A stretch of 62,431 bases of DNA from an uncultured Paracoccus sp. (GCF_945915435.1 NZ_CAMEFG010000020.1:1-62431); one strand, 5' to 3'. Shown: positions 20,111 to 29,624, counted from the first letter of the stretch. Numbers and translations: made by a program. Notes: generated by a model from the sequence alone, not told the origin.

Positions 20111-22675
20111 TCAGAGCGGCTCGCAGGGCTTTCCCGAGGTAGCGAGAATCGTTTCACGCGCCGCCGCCAGCCGCGCCACCGGCACCCGGAAGGGCGAACA
20201 GGAAACGTAATCGACCCCCGCGCCGATGCAGAAGGCGATGGATTCCGGGTTGCCCCCATGTTCCCCGCAGATCGAGATGGTGATGCCGGGGTTCGAGGCG
20301 CGGGCGCGCTCGACCCCGATGGCGATCAGCTCACCCACCCCCTGCTGGTCGAGGATGTGGAAGGGATCCTCTTCGTAGACATGCTGGCCGACATAGGTGC
20401 CCATGAAGCGGCCCGCGTCGTCGCGCGACAGCCCATAGGTCATCTGCGTCAGGTCGTTGGTGCCGAATGACAGAAAGGCGCAATGCGGCGCGATATCGCC
20501 CGCCCGCAGCGCGGCGCGGGGGGTTTCGACCATGACGCCAAGGCGGAACTCGAAATCCACACGCGATTCGTTGCGCACGGCGGCGGCGATGGCATCGACG
20601 CGGGTCTTGACCAGTTCGACCTCACGCCGGGCGCTGACCAGCGGGATCATGATCTCGGGGATGACGGTCACGCCGTCCTTCTTCATGGCGACGGTAGCCT
20701 CGAAAATCGCGCGGGCCTGCATCTCGTAGATCTCGGGGACGGTGATGCCCAGGCGGACGCCGCGCATGCCCAGCATGGGGTTGAACTCGGACAGGGCCTC
20801 GACCCGGCGGATGACGTCGGACATGGGCAGGTCCAGCGTCTCGGCCAGTTCGCGCATGCCGTCGCGGTCGTGGGGCAGGAATTCGTGCAGGGGCGGGTCG
20901 AACAGGCGGATGGTTACCGGCATGCCCGCCATCGTCTGGAACAGCTTGGTGAAATCGGCACGCTGCATGGGCAGGATGCGGTCGAGCGCCAGCCGCCGGT
21001 CCTCGGGCGTGTCGGCAAAGATCATCTCGCGCATCGCAGGCAGGCGGGCGTCGTCGAAGAACATGTGTTCCGTCCGGCACAGCCCGATGCCCTGCGCCCT
21101 GAAACGCTGCGCCGTGCGCGCATCGGCGGGCGTGTCCGAATTGGCGCGCACCCCGATGGTGCGGATCTCGTCGGCCCATTCCAGCAACCGGGTGAAGCAA
21201 TCGTCCAGCGCGGGTTCCAGCAGTTGGGCCGCGCCCGCGATCACCTCGCCCCGCGTTCCGTCGATGGTCAGCGTGTCGCCTTCCTGAAACAGCCGGTTGC
21301 CGATGCGCATGGTCCGGGCGCGAAAGTCGATGGCGATGCCCTTGGCGCCCACGATGCAGGGCAGGCCAAGCCCGCGCGCGATGACGGCGGCATGGCTGGT
21401 CATGCCGCCCCGCTCGGTCAGGACGGCGACGGCGGCATGCATGCCGCGGATGTCCTCGGGGACGGTTTCGCGGCGGATCATGACGCAGGCCTCGCCCCGC
21501 GCCTCGCAATCCTGGGCGGCGGCGGCGGTAAAGACGATCTGGCCGGTGGCCGCGCCGGGGCTGGCGTTGATGCCGCGCGTGACGATATCGCGCGCGCCGC
21601 CGGGATCGACCTGCCGGTGGAGCAGGTCGCTGAGCGCGCGCGGCTCGACCCGCATCACCGCATCGGCGGGCGAGATGATGCCGTCCTGCGCCAGCGCCAC
21701 CGCGATCCGCACCGAGGCGCGCGACGTCCGCCCCACCCGCGTCGCGTCGATGATCGAGATGCACCCGTCGGTCAGGACATATTCGATCTGCATTTCCTCG
21801 CGCAAGCGCTGGCGCGCGGCGGTGCCGAAACCGACCAATTCGGCAAAGACCTCGGGCGCGGATTCTTCCAGCGAAGGGCCGCGCGGGTCACGGGTCAGGT
21901 AAAGCGTCCCGGCCCCCTCGCCCTGCGCATTGCCCTGGGTCTGGCCGCGAAAGCGTCCGGTGATGCGCGGATGGCCCGTCGCGGGATCGACGAACTGGAT
22001 CGTGCCCGATCCCGTCACCCCCGGCCCGATCGCCAGCGCCATGTCCTGCACGACCAGCCCCAGGGGCGCATAGGCCGGCGCCCCCTTGGCCTGGCGCAGA
22101 AGCCGCGCGGTCGGCCCGTCCCAGGCCCGCGCCATCGAACGCATCACCTCGGCCAGTTGCCGCGCGGGATCCTGGGGAAACTCGTCGTCGGTTTCGGCCC
22201 GATAGGCGTCGAGCAGGCTGCGCAGGTCGCTGTCGTCGCCCGAGAACATGTCCGGGTCCAGCCGCGCGACATGGATCGCGAAGGAGCGGACGAAATCGCG
22301 ATAGAGCGCATCGGCGGCCACCTTGCCCTGCTGGCGCGCGATGCGGGTGTGAACCTGGTCGTTCATGCCCACGTTCAGCACCGCCCCCGGTCCGCCCCAG
22401 GCCGGATCCACCGCCGAGGGCCGGACGCCGACAAGCCCGCCCCCTTGCGCGATCAGCGCCGCCAGCCTTGCGCGGTCGGGCATGCCGCCGCTGGCGATGG
22501 CACGCACGGCCTCGGTCGAGACGGCATGGCTGTGGGGCACGGGCAGGTCCATGCGGATCAGCCGTTGCAGGCATTTCGCCCGCCAGCCGTGGAGGGCCGT
22601 GTCCACCCCCGCCACAGGGGTGATTTCGACAATGGCGAGTGGATCGTTGAGCGCGTTCATGGCCCGAATGTGCAT
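20111..22675 (-). CDS. Divergent pyruvate phosphate dikinase-like protein (PEP-utilising)
   Basis: An 854-residue protein with the PPDK architecture. The swivelling phosphohistidine domain is intact (GGMTSHAAVIARG, H428), and so is the C-terminal PEP/pyruvate-binding barrel (GLCRTEHMFFD, FGTNDLTQMTYG, catalytic cysteine in SICGEHGGNPES). The N-terminal ATP-grasp half is altered: the usual GGKGANL loop is HGWRAKCL (residues 29-36) with the lysine lost, and PGMMDT reads GGPGAV. The arginine of the SVRSGA motif remains (GVRPSA). It may be an active dikinase with changed nucleotide use or a regulatory paralogue. The start (22675 or 22660) is uncertain. Confidence 0.85.
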   Translation of the reverse strand: MHIRAMNALNDPLAIVEITPVAGVDTALHGWRAKCLQRLIRMDLPVPHSHAVSTEAVRAIASGGMPDRARLAALIAQGGGLVGVRPSAVDPAWGGPGAVLNVGMNDQVHTRIARQQGKVAADALYRDFVRSFAIHVARLDPDMFSGDDSDLRSLLDAYRAETDDEFPQDPARQLAEVMRSMARAWDGPTARLLRQAKGAPAYAPLGLVVQDMALAIGPGVTGSGTIQFVDPATGHPRITGRFRGQTQGNAQGEGAGTLYLTRDPRGPSLEESAPEVFAELVGFGTAARQRLREEMQIEYVLTDGCISIIDATRVGRTSRASVRIAVALAQDGIISPADAVMRVEPRALSDLLHRQVDPGGARDIVTRGINASPGAATGQIVFTAAAAQDCEARGEACVMIRRETVPEDIRGMHAAVAVLTERGGMTSHAAVIARGLGLPCIVGAKGIAIDFRARTMRIGNRLFQEGDTLTIDGTRGEVIAGAAQLLEPALDDCFTRLLEWADEIRTIGVRANSDTPADARTAQRFRAQGIGLCRTEHMFFDDARLPAMREMIFADTPEDRRLALDRILPMQRADFTKLFQTMAGMPVTIRLFDPPLHEFLPHDRDGMRELAETLDLPMSDVIRRVEALSEFNPMLGMRGVRLGITVPEIYEMQARAIFEATVAMKKDGVTVIPEIMIPLVSARREVELVKTRVDAIAAAVRNESRVDFEFRLGVMVETPRAALRAGDIAPHCAFLSFGTNDLTQMTYGLSRDDAGRFMGTYVGQHVYEEDPFHILDQQGVGELIAIGVERARASNPGITISICGEHGGNPESIAFCIGAGVDYVSCSPFRVPVARLAAARETILATSGKPCEPL

Positions 22676-22699
22676 GTTTGCCGCTTTGCGGCAAGCGTT

Positions 22700-22745
22700 A
22701 AAAAAGGGGGCTGCCGCCCCCTCGTCGCGGGCCTTACGGCCCGCG
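22700..22745 (-). terminator. Double hairpin terminator after glyS
   Basis: On the minus strand, after the glyS stop, a first hairpin CGCGGGCC-GTAA-GGCCCGCG (22726-22745) is followed by GGGGGC/GCCCCC (22706-22721) and a run of T. The second hairpin is a classical terminator and isolates ppdK, which starts at 22675. Confidence 0.88.
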
Positions 22746-22757
22746 CCTCACCCCTGC

Positions 22758-22778
22758 GGGTATTTGGGTGATGAAGAA
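22758..22778 (-). repeat. 21-bp post-stop element, copy 1
   Basis: TATTTGGGTGATGAAGAA and the three preceding G match copies at 59606-59626 and 61710-61730 with one difference. On the minus strand it begins five bases after the glyS stop codon and precedes the double hairpin. Confidence 0.7.
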
Positions 22779-22783
22779 GCGGC

Positions 22784-25054
22784 TCAGCCCTCGATCCGGG
22801 TGAAATCGGCGATCTGTGCGCCCGCCGCGCGGATCTGGGAAAGCAGGTTCAGCCGGTTGCGGCGCAGGATCTGGTTGTCCGTGTTGATCTGGACGGCCTC
22901 GAAGAAGGCGTCGATGGGGGTTCGCAGGGCCGCGATGGCGGACATGGCGGCGGGGAAGTCCTCGGAGGCGGTGGCCTGCGCGATGGCGGGGCCTGCGGTT
23001 TCGAGGGCGGCAAAAAGCGCGCGTTCCTGATCGGTTTCGGCATATTTGGGGTCCGCGCCGAAGCTGTATTCGACGCCGTCCTTTTCCTCGGCCTGCGAAA
23101 GGATATTGGCGGCGCGTTTGAGACCTTGCAGCAGGTTGGTGCCGTTTTCGGTTTTCAGGAAGTCCGACAGCGCGGTGGCGCGGTTCACCAGCAGCACGAG
23201 GTCGTCGTTGCCCGGCATGGAGAGCACGGCGTCGATGATGTCGTGGCGGATGTTCTGGTCCTTGAGGAAGACCTTCAGACGGTCGTGGAGGAAGGAGAGG
23301 AGGTCGGATGCAAGGTCGTTCACGGGTAGGAGCGGCTTTCCTTCGCTTGGCGAAAACCGGACTCCGGCGTCATCAAGAAGATTGCGCACTTCATCGGGGG
23401 TTCGCTCGAAAACGATCAAGTTGCCGTCGGGGTCGGTTGTGCGGTAAACGCCGCCCTCCCATTGTTCGTCATGTGTCGTGCGGCCCAGCAGAATATGAAC
23501 GCGATCCATATTGGCGAACTGCGTGACTGCCTCGACGTAGGTGGCACCGATCAGATCGCACAGCGACAGTCTTGCGCCATTCCCCAGCACCAGCCGGATC
23601 ACCCCCAAGGCAGCCCGCCTTAGCGCAAACGGGTCCTTCGACCCCGTGGGCTTTTCGTCGATGGCCCAGAAACCCGTCAGCGTGTCCAGCTTGTCGGCCA
23701 GTGCGACGGCGACCGAGACGGGGGCCGAAGGCACGGCATCGGACGGTCCCAGCGGGGAATAGTGGTCGCGGGCGGCGTCGGCGACCGCCGCATCCTTGCC
23801 TGCCTCCAAGGCGTAGTAGCGGCCCATCGTGCCTTGCAACTCGGGGAACTCGCCGACCATCGCGGAACGCAGGTCCAGCTTGGCGATCTTGGCCGCTTCC
23901 TCGGCCTGATCGGGATTGGCACCGACCAGCGGAGCGATCTCGCGGGCCAGTGCGGCGATACGCTGAACCCGATCCGCCTGCGAGCCCAGCTTGCTCTGGA
24001 AGGTCACAGCGCGCAGCCCCTCGGTCCATGCGCCCATGCCCGCCTTCGCCTCGCGCAGATCGTTGTCCCAGAAAAAGGCCGCGTCGGACAGGCGCGCGGC
24101 CAGCACGCGCTGGTTGCCGTGCAGGATGGTTTCGCCCTGGTCGGGGGTCTCGATATTGGCGACGGTGACGAAGCCCTCGATCCGGCCCGTTTTCGGGTTG
24201 CGGGCGGAAAAGAACTTCTGGTGTTCCTTCATCGAGGTTTGCAGCACCTCGGGGGGCAGGGACAGGAAGCGGTCTTCGATGCTGCCCATCAGCGGCACGG
24301 GCCATTCGACGAGGCCCGCGATTTCGGCCAGCAACCCGTCGTCGGGCACGATTTCCCAGCCGCGGGCGAAGGCGAGGTTGGCGGCCTCCTGCCGGATGGC
24401 GGCCTCGCGCTCGGACGGGTCGAGCATGACGCGGGCGCGGCGCAGTTTCGCGGCGTAATCGTCGAAGCCGGTCACGGTGAAGGCACCGGGGGCCATGAAG
24501 CGGTGGCCGCGCGTCGTGTCGCCCGCGCGGATGCCGTCGATTTCCAGCGGGACCACGGTCGCCCCTGCCTCGTCCGAGAGCAGGCAGATGATCGAGTGCA
24601 GCGGGCGGACCCAGCGCAGGTTGCCGCTGCCCCAGCGCATCGACTTGGGCCAGGGGAAGTTGCGGATGGCGGTTTCCAGCACCTCGGCCACGATTTCCGC
24701 CGCCGGACGGCCCGGCCTGACGATGGTGGCGAACCAGACCTGGCCCTTCTTGTCGTCGCGGGCCTCCAGCTGGTCGCGGGTCAGGCCCGCACCGCGCAGG
24801 AAGCCCTCGAGTGCCTTTTCGGGGGCGTCCACGCGCGGACCCTTGCGTTCCTCGCGCGTGGTGGGGCTTTCGGCGGACAGCCCCTCGATGGCCAGGGTCA
24901 GGCGGCGGGGGGTGGAGAACGCGCCCGCGCTGCGGTAAGTCAGCCCGGCCTCGACCAGCCCGTCGGTGACCAGCTTGCGCAAATCCTGCCGCGCGCGGGC
25001 CTGCATGCGGGCGGGGATCTCTTCGGAAAAGAGTTCGATCAGCAGGTCCGGCAT
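22784..25054 (-). CDS. glyS: Glycyl-tRNA synthetase beta subunit, with an extra internal segment
   Basis: Charges tRNA-Gly together with GlyQ. The 756-residue product starts [48 protein letters not shown] and MKEHQKFFSARN are family sequence. The C-terminal part resumes at ASDLLSFLHDRLK. Compared with about 690 residues in E. coli there is an extra segment of about 75 residues, roughly 498-576 (bases 23325-23560), holding DRVHILLGRTTHDEQW and TTDPDGNLIVFERTPDE. Its codons look less G+C-rich than the rest. The frame is intact and key regions remain, so it is probably functional. Confidence 0.94.
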   Translation of the reverse strand: MPDLLIELFSEEIPARMQARARQDLRKLVTDGLVEAGLTYRSAGAFSTPRRLTLAIEGLSAESPTTREERKGPRVDAPEKALEGFLRGAGLTRDQLEARDDKKGQVWFATIVRPGRPAAEIVAEVLETAIRNFPWPKSMRWGSGNLRWVRPLHSIICLLSDEAGATVVPLEIDGIRAGDTTRGHRFMAPGAFTVTGFDDYAAKLRRARVMLDPSEREAAIRQEAANLAFARGWEIVPDDGLLAEIAGLVEWPVPLMGSIEDRFLSLPPEVLQTSMKEHQKFFSARNPKTGRIEGFVTVANIETPDQGETILHGNQRVLAARLSDAAFFWDNDLREAKAGMGAWTEGLRAVTFQSKLGSQADRVQRIAALAREIAPLVGANPDQAEEAAKIAKLDLRSAMVGEFPELQGTMGRYYALEAGKDAAVADAARDHYSPLGPSDAVPSAPVSVAVALADKLDTLTGFWAIDEKPTGSKDPFALRRAALGVIRLVLGNGARLSLCDLIGATYVEAVTQFANMDRVHILLGRTTHDEQWEGGVYRTTDPDGNLIVFERTPDEVRNLLDDAGVRFSPSEGKPLLPVNDLASDLLSFLHDRLKVFLKDQNIRHDIIDAVLSMPGNDDLVLLVNRATALSDFLKTENGTNLLQGLKRAANILSQAEEKDGVEYSFGADPKYAETDQERALFAALETAGPAIAQATASEDFPAAMSAIAALRTPIDAFFEAVQINTDNQILRRNRLNLLSQIRAAGAQIADFTRIEG

Positions 25055-25527
25055 CAGTCGATGGTCCTTGTTTCTTCGGCGTCTTCGTTCAACTGCCGCC
25101 ATTCGTAGGCGCGCCCGTCGGGATAGACCGCGACGACGCTGTCGATCTTGGGCGCGACATTCTTTTGCGAAAGATAGGCCCGCACCTGGCCCGAGGCGAG
25201 ATCGGCGGCGATCGCCTCGCCCTCGAAACAGCCGAACCACGGGGGCGGGATCAGCGGCGTGGGGTCGTCATAGGGCGTCAGGCCCTGAACCAGCATCGGA
25301 TCGGTGCGAAAGCAGGCCCGCGCGGACAGGGGCGAACTGACCGACCAGATCCCCTGGTAATCCGTTACCGGCAGTTCGGCGGGGGCGGCACCGGCCAGCG
25401 GGATCGAGGTCGGCGCATCCTCGGGCGCGACGGTGCGATAGTAGTGGTAGACTTGCAGGTAATAGACCCCGCCCGCCGTCAGCAGCGTCATCAGCGCAAG
25501 GAATATGGCGATGACCTTGCCGCTCAC
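25054..25527 (-). CDS. Small membrane-anchored protein between glyQ and glyS (DUF6446-like)
   Basis: A 157-residue protein with one N-terminal membrane segment ([19 protein letters not shown]) and a periplasmic remainder with two cysteines ([16 protein letters not shown]). It starts at GTG, which overlaps the glyQ stop (GTGA), and its own stop overlaps the glyS start (TGATG), so all three are translationally coupled. Small proteins of this kind sit between the glyQ and glyS genes in Rhodobacterales; I recall the label DUF6446 but cannot verify it. No function is known. Confidence 0.78.
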   Translation of the reverse strand: MSGKVIAIFLALMTLLTAGGVYYLQVYHYYRTVAPEDAPTSIPLAGAAPAELPVTDYQGIWSVSSPLSARACFRTDPMLVQGLTPYDDPTPLIPPPWFGCFEGEAIAADLASGQVRAYLSQKNVAPKIDSVVAVYPDGRAYEWRQLNEDAEETRTID

Positions 25528-26453
25528 CGGATGGCCTCGCCGGTGGCGGCGGGGGTGGTGACGAAGGCGTCGGCGCAGGCCTTGGCCAATGCGCGGACGC
25601 GCCCGATATAGGCTTGCCGTTCGGTGACCGAAATCACGCCGCGCGCGTCCAGCAGGTTGAACAGATGACTGGCCTTGATCGCCTGATCATAGGCCGGATG
25701 CGGCATCGGGATGGTGCGGCCCGCACCGTCGGCGGGATCGGCGGCAAGGATGCGGGCGCATTCGGCCTCGGCATCCTTGAAATGTTGCAGCAGCATCTGG
25801 GTGTCGGCCTGGTCGAAGTTCCAGCGGGAATATTCGCGCTCGGTCTGCATGAAAACGTCGCCGTAGGTCAGCGGAATCGGGCTGTCCGGCGCGTTGAAGG
25901 GCATGTCCATGACATGTTCGACCCCAAGCACATACATCGCCAGACGTTCCAGCCCATAGGTCAGCTCGCCCGAAACGGGCTTGCAATCGTGCCCGCCGAC
26001 CTGCTGGAAATAGGTGAACTGGCTGACCTCCATCCCGTCGCACCAGACCTCCCACCCAAGGCCCCATGCGCCGAGGGTCGGGCTTTCCCAATCGTCTTCC
26101 ACGAAGCGCACGTCGTGGATCATCGGGTCGAGGCCAATGGCCTTGAGGCTGCCCAGATACAGATCCTGCAGATCGGGAGGCGAGGGTTTGATGATCACCT
26201 GATACTGGTAATAATGCTGCAAGCGGTTGGGGTTCTCGCCATAGCGCCCGTCCGTGGGGCGGCGCGAGGGCTGGACATAGGCCGCGGCCCAGGGCCTGGC
26301 CCCAAGGCTGCGCAGCGTGGTCGCGGGATGGAAGGTGCCCGCGCCGACCTCCATATCGTAGGGTTGCAGCACGGCGCAGCCTTGCGCGGCCCAATAGCTT
26401 TGCAGGCGCAGGATGATTTCCTGAAAGCTCTGCGGCTTGTCGGGGCTGGTCAT
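25524..26453 (-). CDS. glyQ: Glycyl-tRNA synthetase alpha subunit
   Basis: Catalytic subunit of the tetrameric glycyl-tRNA synthetase. The 309-residue product starts [18 protein letters not shown] after AAAGGATG; in-frame starts upstream have poorer sites. [43 protein letters not shown] and [12 protein letters not shown] are near-invariant family motifs. It leads the glyQ / membrane protein / glyS unit. Confidence 0.97.
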   Translation of the reverse strand: MTSPDKPQSFQEIILRLQSYWAAQGCAVLQPYDMEVGAGTFHPATTLRSLGARPWAAAYVQPSRRPTDGRYGENPNRLQHYYQYQVIIKPSPPDLQDLYLGSLKAIGLDPMIHDVRFVEDDWESPTLGAWGLGWEVWCDGMEVSQFTYFQQVGGHDCKPVSGELTYGLERLAMYVLGVEHVMDMPFNAPDSPIPLTYGDVFMQTEREYSRWNFDQADTQMLLQHFKDAEAECARILAADPADGAGRTIPMPHPAYDQAIKASHLFNLLDARGVISVTERQAYIGRVRALAKACADAFVTTPAATGEAIR

Positions 26454-26540
26454 CGCGGCATCCTTTGGCATAACTGGCAGGAGTTTATGCCGCCTTCTAT
26501 TCAGCGGGCGGCGCAGGGTCAATCAGAGGGGAACGAGTTC

Positions 26541-28091
26541 ATGCGGCGCTTTGCGAAAATCATCGGGACGGCCCTTCCGCTTGCCCTTGCCGGCGGTGCG
26601 CTGGCCGAGGACGTCGTGATCCGCATCGAGGCCAAGCGGGGCGAGGCCGCCGCGCGCGAGGCGGCGGGCAATTGGGCGCAGAGCTTTCCCGACGTCGTGA
26701 CCTTTCCGCTGGCCGACGGCTGGTTCGGGATCGCGCTTGGCCCCCTGCCGCGCGATGAGGCCGCGCCGCGGCTGGAACAACTCAGGGCCGAACGCCAGGT
26801 GCCGGGCGACAGCTTCATCGCCGCCGCCGCAGGGCGCGAGATCACGGCGGTCGCCGGGGACGAAGGCGCAGCCGAACCGGGGCAATCGCCTTCGCTCTTC
26901 GACGCGGGGACGCTTGGCGGGACCCCTGCGCCGGTCGTGGGGGACGCAGACGCCCAAGCCGAAAATGACGCGGCAAGCGCCGAACCGCCGGCGCAAGCGG
27001 ATGCCGATGCCGCACCCGACACCGGCGACAGTGCGGCGGAAGCCGATGCGGCCATTCCGGCCGAAACCGTCGCCGAGGCAACCGCTGAACCCGCGCCAGA
27101 CGAATCCTTCATCCTGATCGAATCCAGCGCCGACCGTGCCCGCGCCGAACAGGCGCTGGAACGCCACCGCGCCACCCTGCCCGACGCCGGGCTGTGGATC
27201 CGTCCGAACGGGCGGCATGTCGTGGCGCTTGGTCCCTTCCCGCGCCGGGCCGCCGATCCCTGGCTGGCCGCCTTGCGCAATGCGGGCGCGGTGCCGCGCG
27301 ATGCCTTCATCGCCCCCGCCGCCGAAATGGGCGAGGCCGCCGTGCCCGGTTCCATCCCCGAAACCGGCACCCTGCCCGACCCCGAACGGCCCGCGCAGAT
27401 GCCCCCGCTGGAAGACATCCAGCGCGCCCTGCGTTGGGCGGGCGCCTATGCGGGCGACATCGACGGCAAGGACGGCCCCATGACCCGCGCCGCCATCGCG
27501 TCCGAGGTTGTGTCCCGCCGTGCCTCTCCCGACACGGCCACGGCGATGAACGAGTTGATCCGCCGCCGCGACGAATGGCGCGCCGGGGCCGGGCTGGCCG
27601 AGTTGCGCGACGACCACACCGGCCTTTCCGTTCCCGCGCCGCTGGACCTGCTGCAATTCGACCGCAACGAACGCGCGCTGTCGATCTACGGCCCGAAGGA
27701 CGGCTCGGGCGCGGCGCTGATCCTGTTTTCCCAGCCCGGCGGCCAGCAAGAGATGCTGGACCTGACCGGGCTGGTGACCGCGCTTGGCTGGGTGCCCTCG
27801 CCCCAGCGGCGGATCGCGCGCGGATCCGCCGTGCTGACCGGACGCAACGACAGCCATATCGGCCATGCCGAGGCCCGCGTCGCCGATGGCCGGGCCGAGG
27901 GCTTCGTGCTGATCTGGCCTGCCGGGGATGCCGAAGACCAGACCCGGCTCGCCGCCGAGATATCGGACGGATTCGCCCGCTTTGCCGCGCCGGGAAATGA
28001 CGCCGAATTCGGCGCTAGCGGCGCCAGAAACGGGGAAGAAACAGCACCAGAACCGCAAGCAGCTCAAGCCGGCCCAGATACATCCCCGTGA
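26541..28091 (+). CDS. Secreted peptidoglycan-binding-like hypothetical protein
   Basis: A 516-residue exported protein starting MRRFAKIIGTALPLALAGGALA (signal peptide) after AGAGGGGA. Two SPOR-like alpha-beta segments can be seen near residues 25-95 and 190-260 (GWFGIALGPLPRDEA, GRHVVALGPFPRRAAD), separated by a low-complexity Ala/Asp/Glu/Pro linker. Around residue 295 is a peptidoglycan_binding_1-like helical motif (LEDIQRALRWAGAYAGDIDG). The C-terminal 170 residues are unassigned and no protease triad is evident. The last 77 bases overlap the 3' end of convergent trkH. Confidence 0.72.
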   Translation: MRRFAKIIGTALPLALAGGALAEDVVIRIEAKRGEAAAREAAGNWAQSFPDVVTFPLADGWFGIALGPLPRDEAAPRLEQLRAERQVPGDSFIAAAAGREITAVAGDEGAAEPGQSPSLFDAGTLGGTPAPVVGDADAQAENDAASAEPPAQADADAAPDTGDSAAEADAAIPAETVAEATAEPAPDESFILIESSADRARAEQALERHRATLPDAGLWIRPNGRHVVALGPFPRRAADPWLAALRNAGAVPRDAFIAPAAEMGEAAVPGSIPETGTLPDPERPAQMPPLEDIQRALRWAGAYAGDIDGKDGPMTRAAIASEVVSRRASPDTATAMNELIRRRDEWRAGAGLAELRDDHTGLSVPAPLDLLQFDRNERALSIYGPKDGSGAALILFSQPGGQQEMLDLTGLVTALGWVPSPQRRIARGSAVLTGRNDSHIGHAEARVADGRAEGFVLIWPAGDAEDQTRLAAEISDGFARFAAPGNDAEFGASGARNGEETAPEPQAAQAGPDTSP

Positions 28092-29460
28092 CCATCAGCC
28101 ATTTGGCCGCGGCCGGAAACAGGTTTATCGCGCCGTTCGCGCCGACCTCGGGCCCCCAGACGGGACCGACGTTGGCGATCGAGGACCACGCCCCCGTCAG
28201 CGCCGTGCGCGGATGCAGCCCCGTCAGCGCCAGCGCCACGATCAGCAGGCCGAAGGTCAGCATGAACATGGTGAAGAAGGCCATGACGGAACTGACCACC
28301 TCGGGTTCCAGCGGCCTGCCTTGCAGCTTCATCGTGATGACGCGATGGGGCGAATGCATCCGGCGCACCTGCGCGCGGATGGCGCGGAACAGCACCAGGA
28401 AGCGAAAGACCTTGATCGCGCAGGCGGTCGAGCCGGTGCAGCCCCCCACCAGCCCGATCACGATAACCAGCGCAAAGGGAAACTGCCCCCAGGCCGAAAT
28501 ATCGCCCGCCACGAAGCCCGTCCCCGTCGCAGTCGAGACGGTGTTGAAGACCGTATCGACCACGACCGCGCCCCACGGCCCCGCGCCCTGCGCCAGCCGC
28601 CAGGCGACGATCGTGGCGGCGACATAGGCCAGCCAGCGCAGATAGGCGCGCACCTGCACGTCCTGCAACAAGGGCCGCGCCGTGCCGCGCAGCAGTTGCA
28701 CCATGCGGATGAAGGGCAGCGCGGCCAGCACCATGAAAACCGAGGCCGCCACCTGCGGCGCACCGGGATAGGTGCCGAAACCCGCGTCGTGGTTGGAAAA
28801 CCCGCCGGTCGAGCAGGCCGACAGCGCATGGATCACCGCGTCGAACCCGGTCATGCCCAGCAGCACGAAGACCACCGCGCAAACCGTGGTCATGGCGATA
28901 TAGACCAGCGCGATCTCTCGCGCGATCTCGCCCGCGCGGGGCAGGATCTTGCCCATCGTGTCGAAGCCCTCGGTGCGGAAAAACTGCATCCCCCCGACCT
29001 TCATCACCGGCAAGAACAGCATGGCGACGACGATGATGCCCAGGCCCCCCATCCATTGCAGCATGGCGCGCCACAGGTGGGTGCCGTGCGGCAGGCCCTC
29101 CAGCACGGGAAAGGCGGTGGTGCCGGTGGTGGTCATGCCCGACATTGCCTCGAACACGGCATCGGTAAAGCCCGCGCCCGGTGCGCCCAGCATGAAGGGC
29201 AAGGCCCCGGCCAGCGGCAGCACCAGCCACAGCCCTGCGGTCACGACGAAGGCCTGCCGCACGTCCAGCCCCGCGCGGGTGCGGTTCGTGGCGGTGGCGA
29301 CGACGCCGCCCAGGACCATGCACAGCGCCCCGCATTCCAGGAAGGCCAGCCAGTTGGGATCGCCGCGCCCCATGTCGACAAGCATCGGCAGCCCCATCGC
29401 GGCGCCCAGCGCCACGACCAGCCTGCCGATGATATTGGCGACGGGGGCGAATTGGGTCAT
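28015..29460 (-). CDS. trkH: Trk potassium uptake transmembrane protein
   Basis: A 481-residue inner-membrane protein of the TrkH/KtrB superfamily that forms the K+ translocation channel; it normally needs the cytoplasmic NAD-binding subunit TrkA, not seen in the window. Pore-loop filters include MSGMTTTGTTAF, SACSTGGFSNHD, VSTATGTGFVAG and SIANVGPVWG, the expected four. About ten membrane segments are visible. MTQFAPVANIIGRL at 29460 is taken as start rather than 29508. The 3' end overlaps the convergent gene. Confidence 0.94.
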   Translation of the reverse strand: MTQFAPVANIIGRLVVALGAAMGLPMLVDMGRGDPNWLAFLECGALCMVLGGVVATATNRTRAGLDVRQAFVVTAGLWLVLPLAGALPFMLGAPGAGFTDAVFEAMSGMTTTGTTAFPVLEGLPHGTHLWRAMLQWMGGLGIIVVAMLFLPVMKVGGMQFFRTEGFDTMGKILPRAGEIAREIALVYIAMTTVCAVVFVLLGMTGFDAVIHALSACSTGGFSNHDAGFGTYPGAPQVAASVFMVLAALPFIRMVQLLRGTARPLLQDVQVRAYLRWLAYVAATIVAWRLAQGAGPWGAVVVDTVFNTVSTATGTGFVAGDISAWGQFPFALVIVIGLVGGCTGSTACAIKVFRFLVLFRAIRAQVRRMHSPHRVITMKLQGRPLEPEVVSSVMAFFTMFMLTFGLLIVALALTGLHPRTALTGAWSSIANVGPVWGPEVGANGAINLFPAAAKWLMVTGMYLGRLELLAVLVLFLPRFWRR

Positions 29461-29550
29461 GCCGTTTGCTTGCCGCGCCCGCAAAGCCGCGTCAAGCACC
29501 GCCCGCACCCTTGCACAAGCCGCGCGGGCAGCTTATAGATTCCAGCCGAC

Positions 29551-29624
29551 GCGGGTGTAGCTCAATGGTAGAGCAGCAGCCTTCCAAGCTGAATACGTGG
29601 GTTCGATTCCCATCACCCGCTCCA
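29551..29624 (+). tRNA. tRNA-Gly (anticodon TCC)
   Basis: A 74-base cloverleaf with encoded CCA. The acceptor arms GCGGGTG and CACCCGC pair, the D-stem is GCTC/GAGC, the anticodon loop CTTCCAA has anticodon TCC, and the T-arm carries GGTTCGATTCC. Its last bases are the left boundary of an integrated element: CATCACCCGCTCCAC recurs 2.9 kb downstream. Confidence 0.96.

Noticed and set aside
20483..22771. Plus-strand open frame of 762 codons
   Set aside because: Antisense to the PPDK-like gene; composition of a shadow frame.
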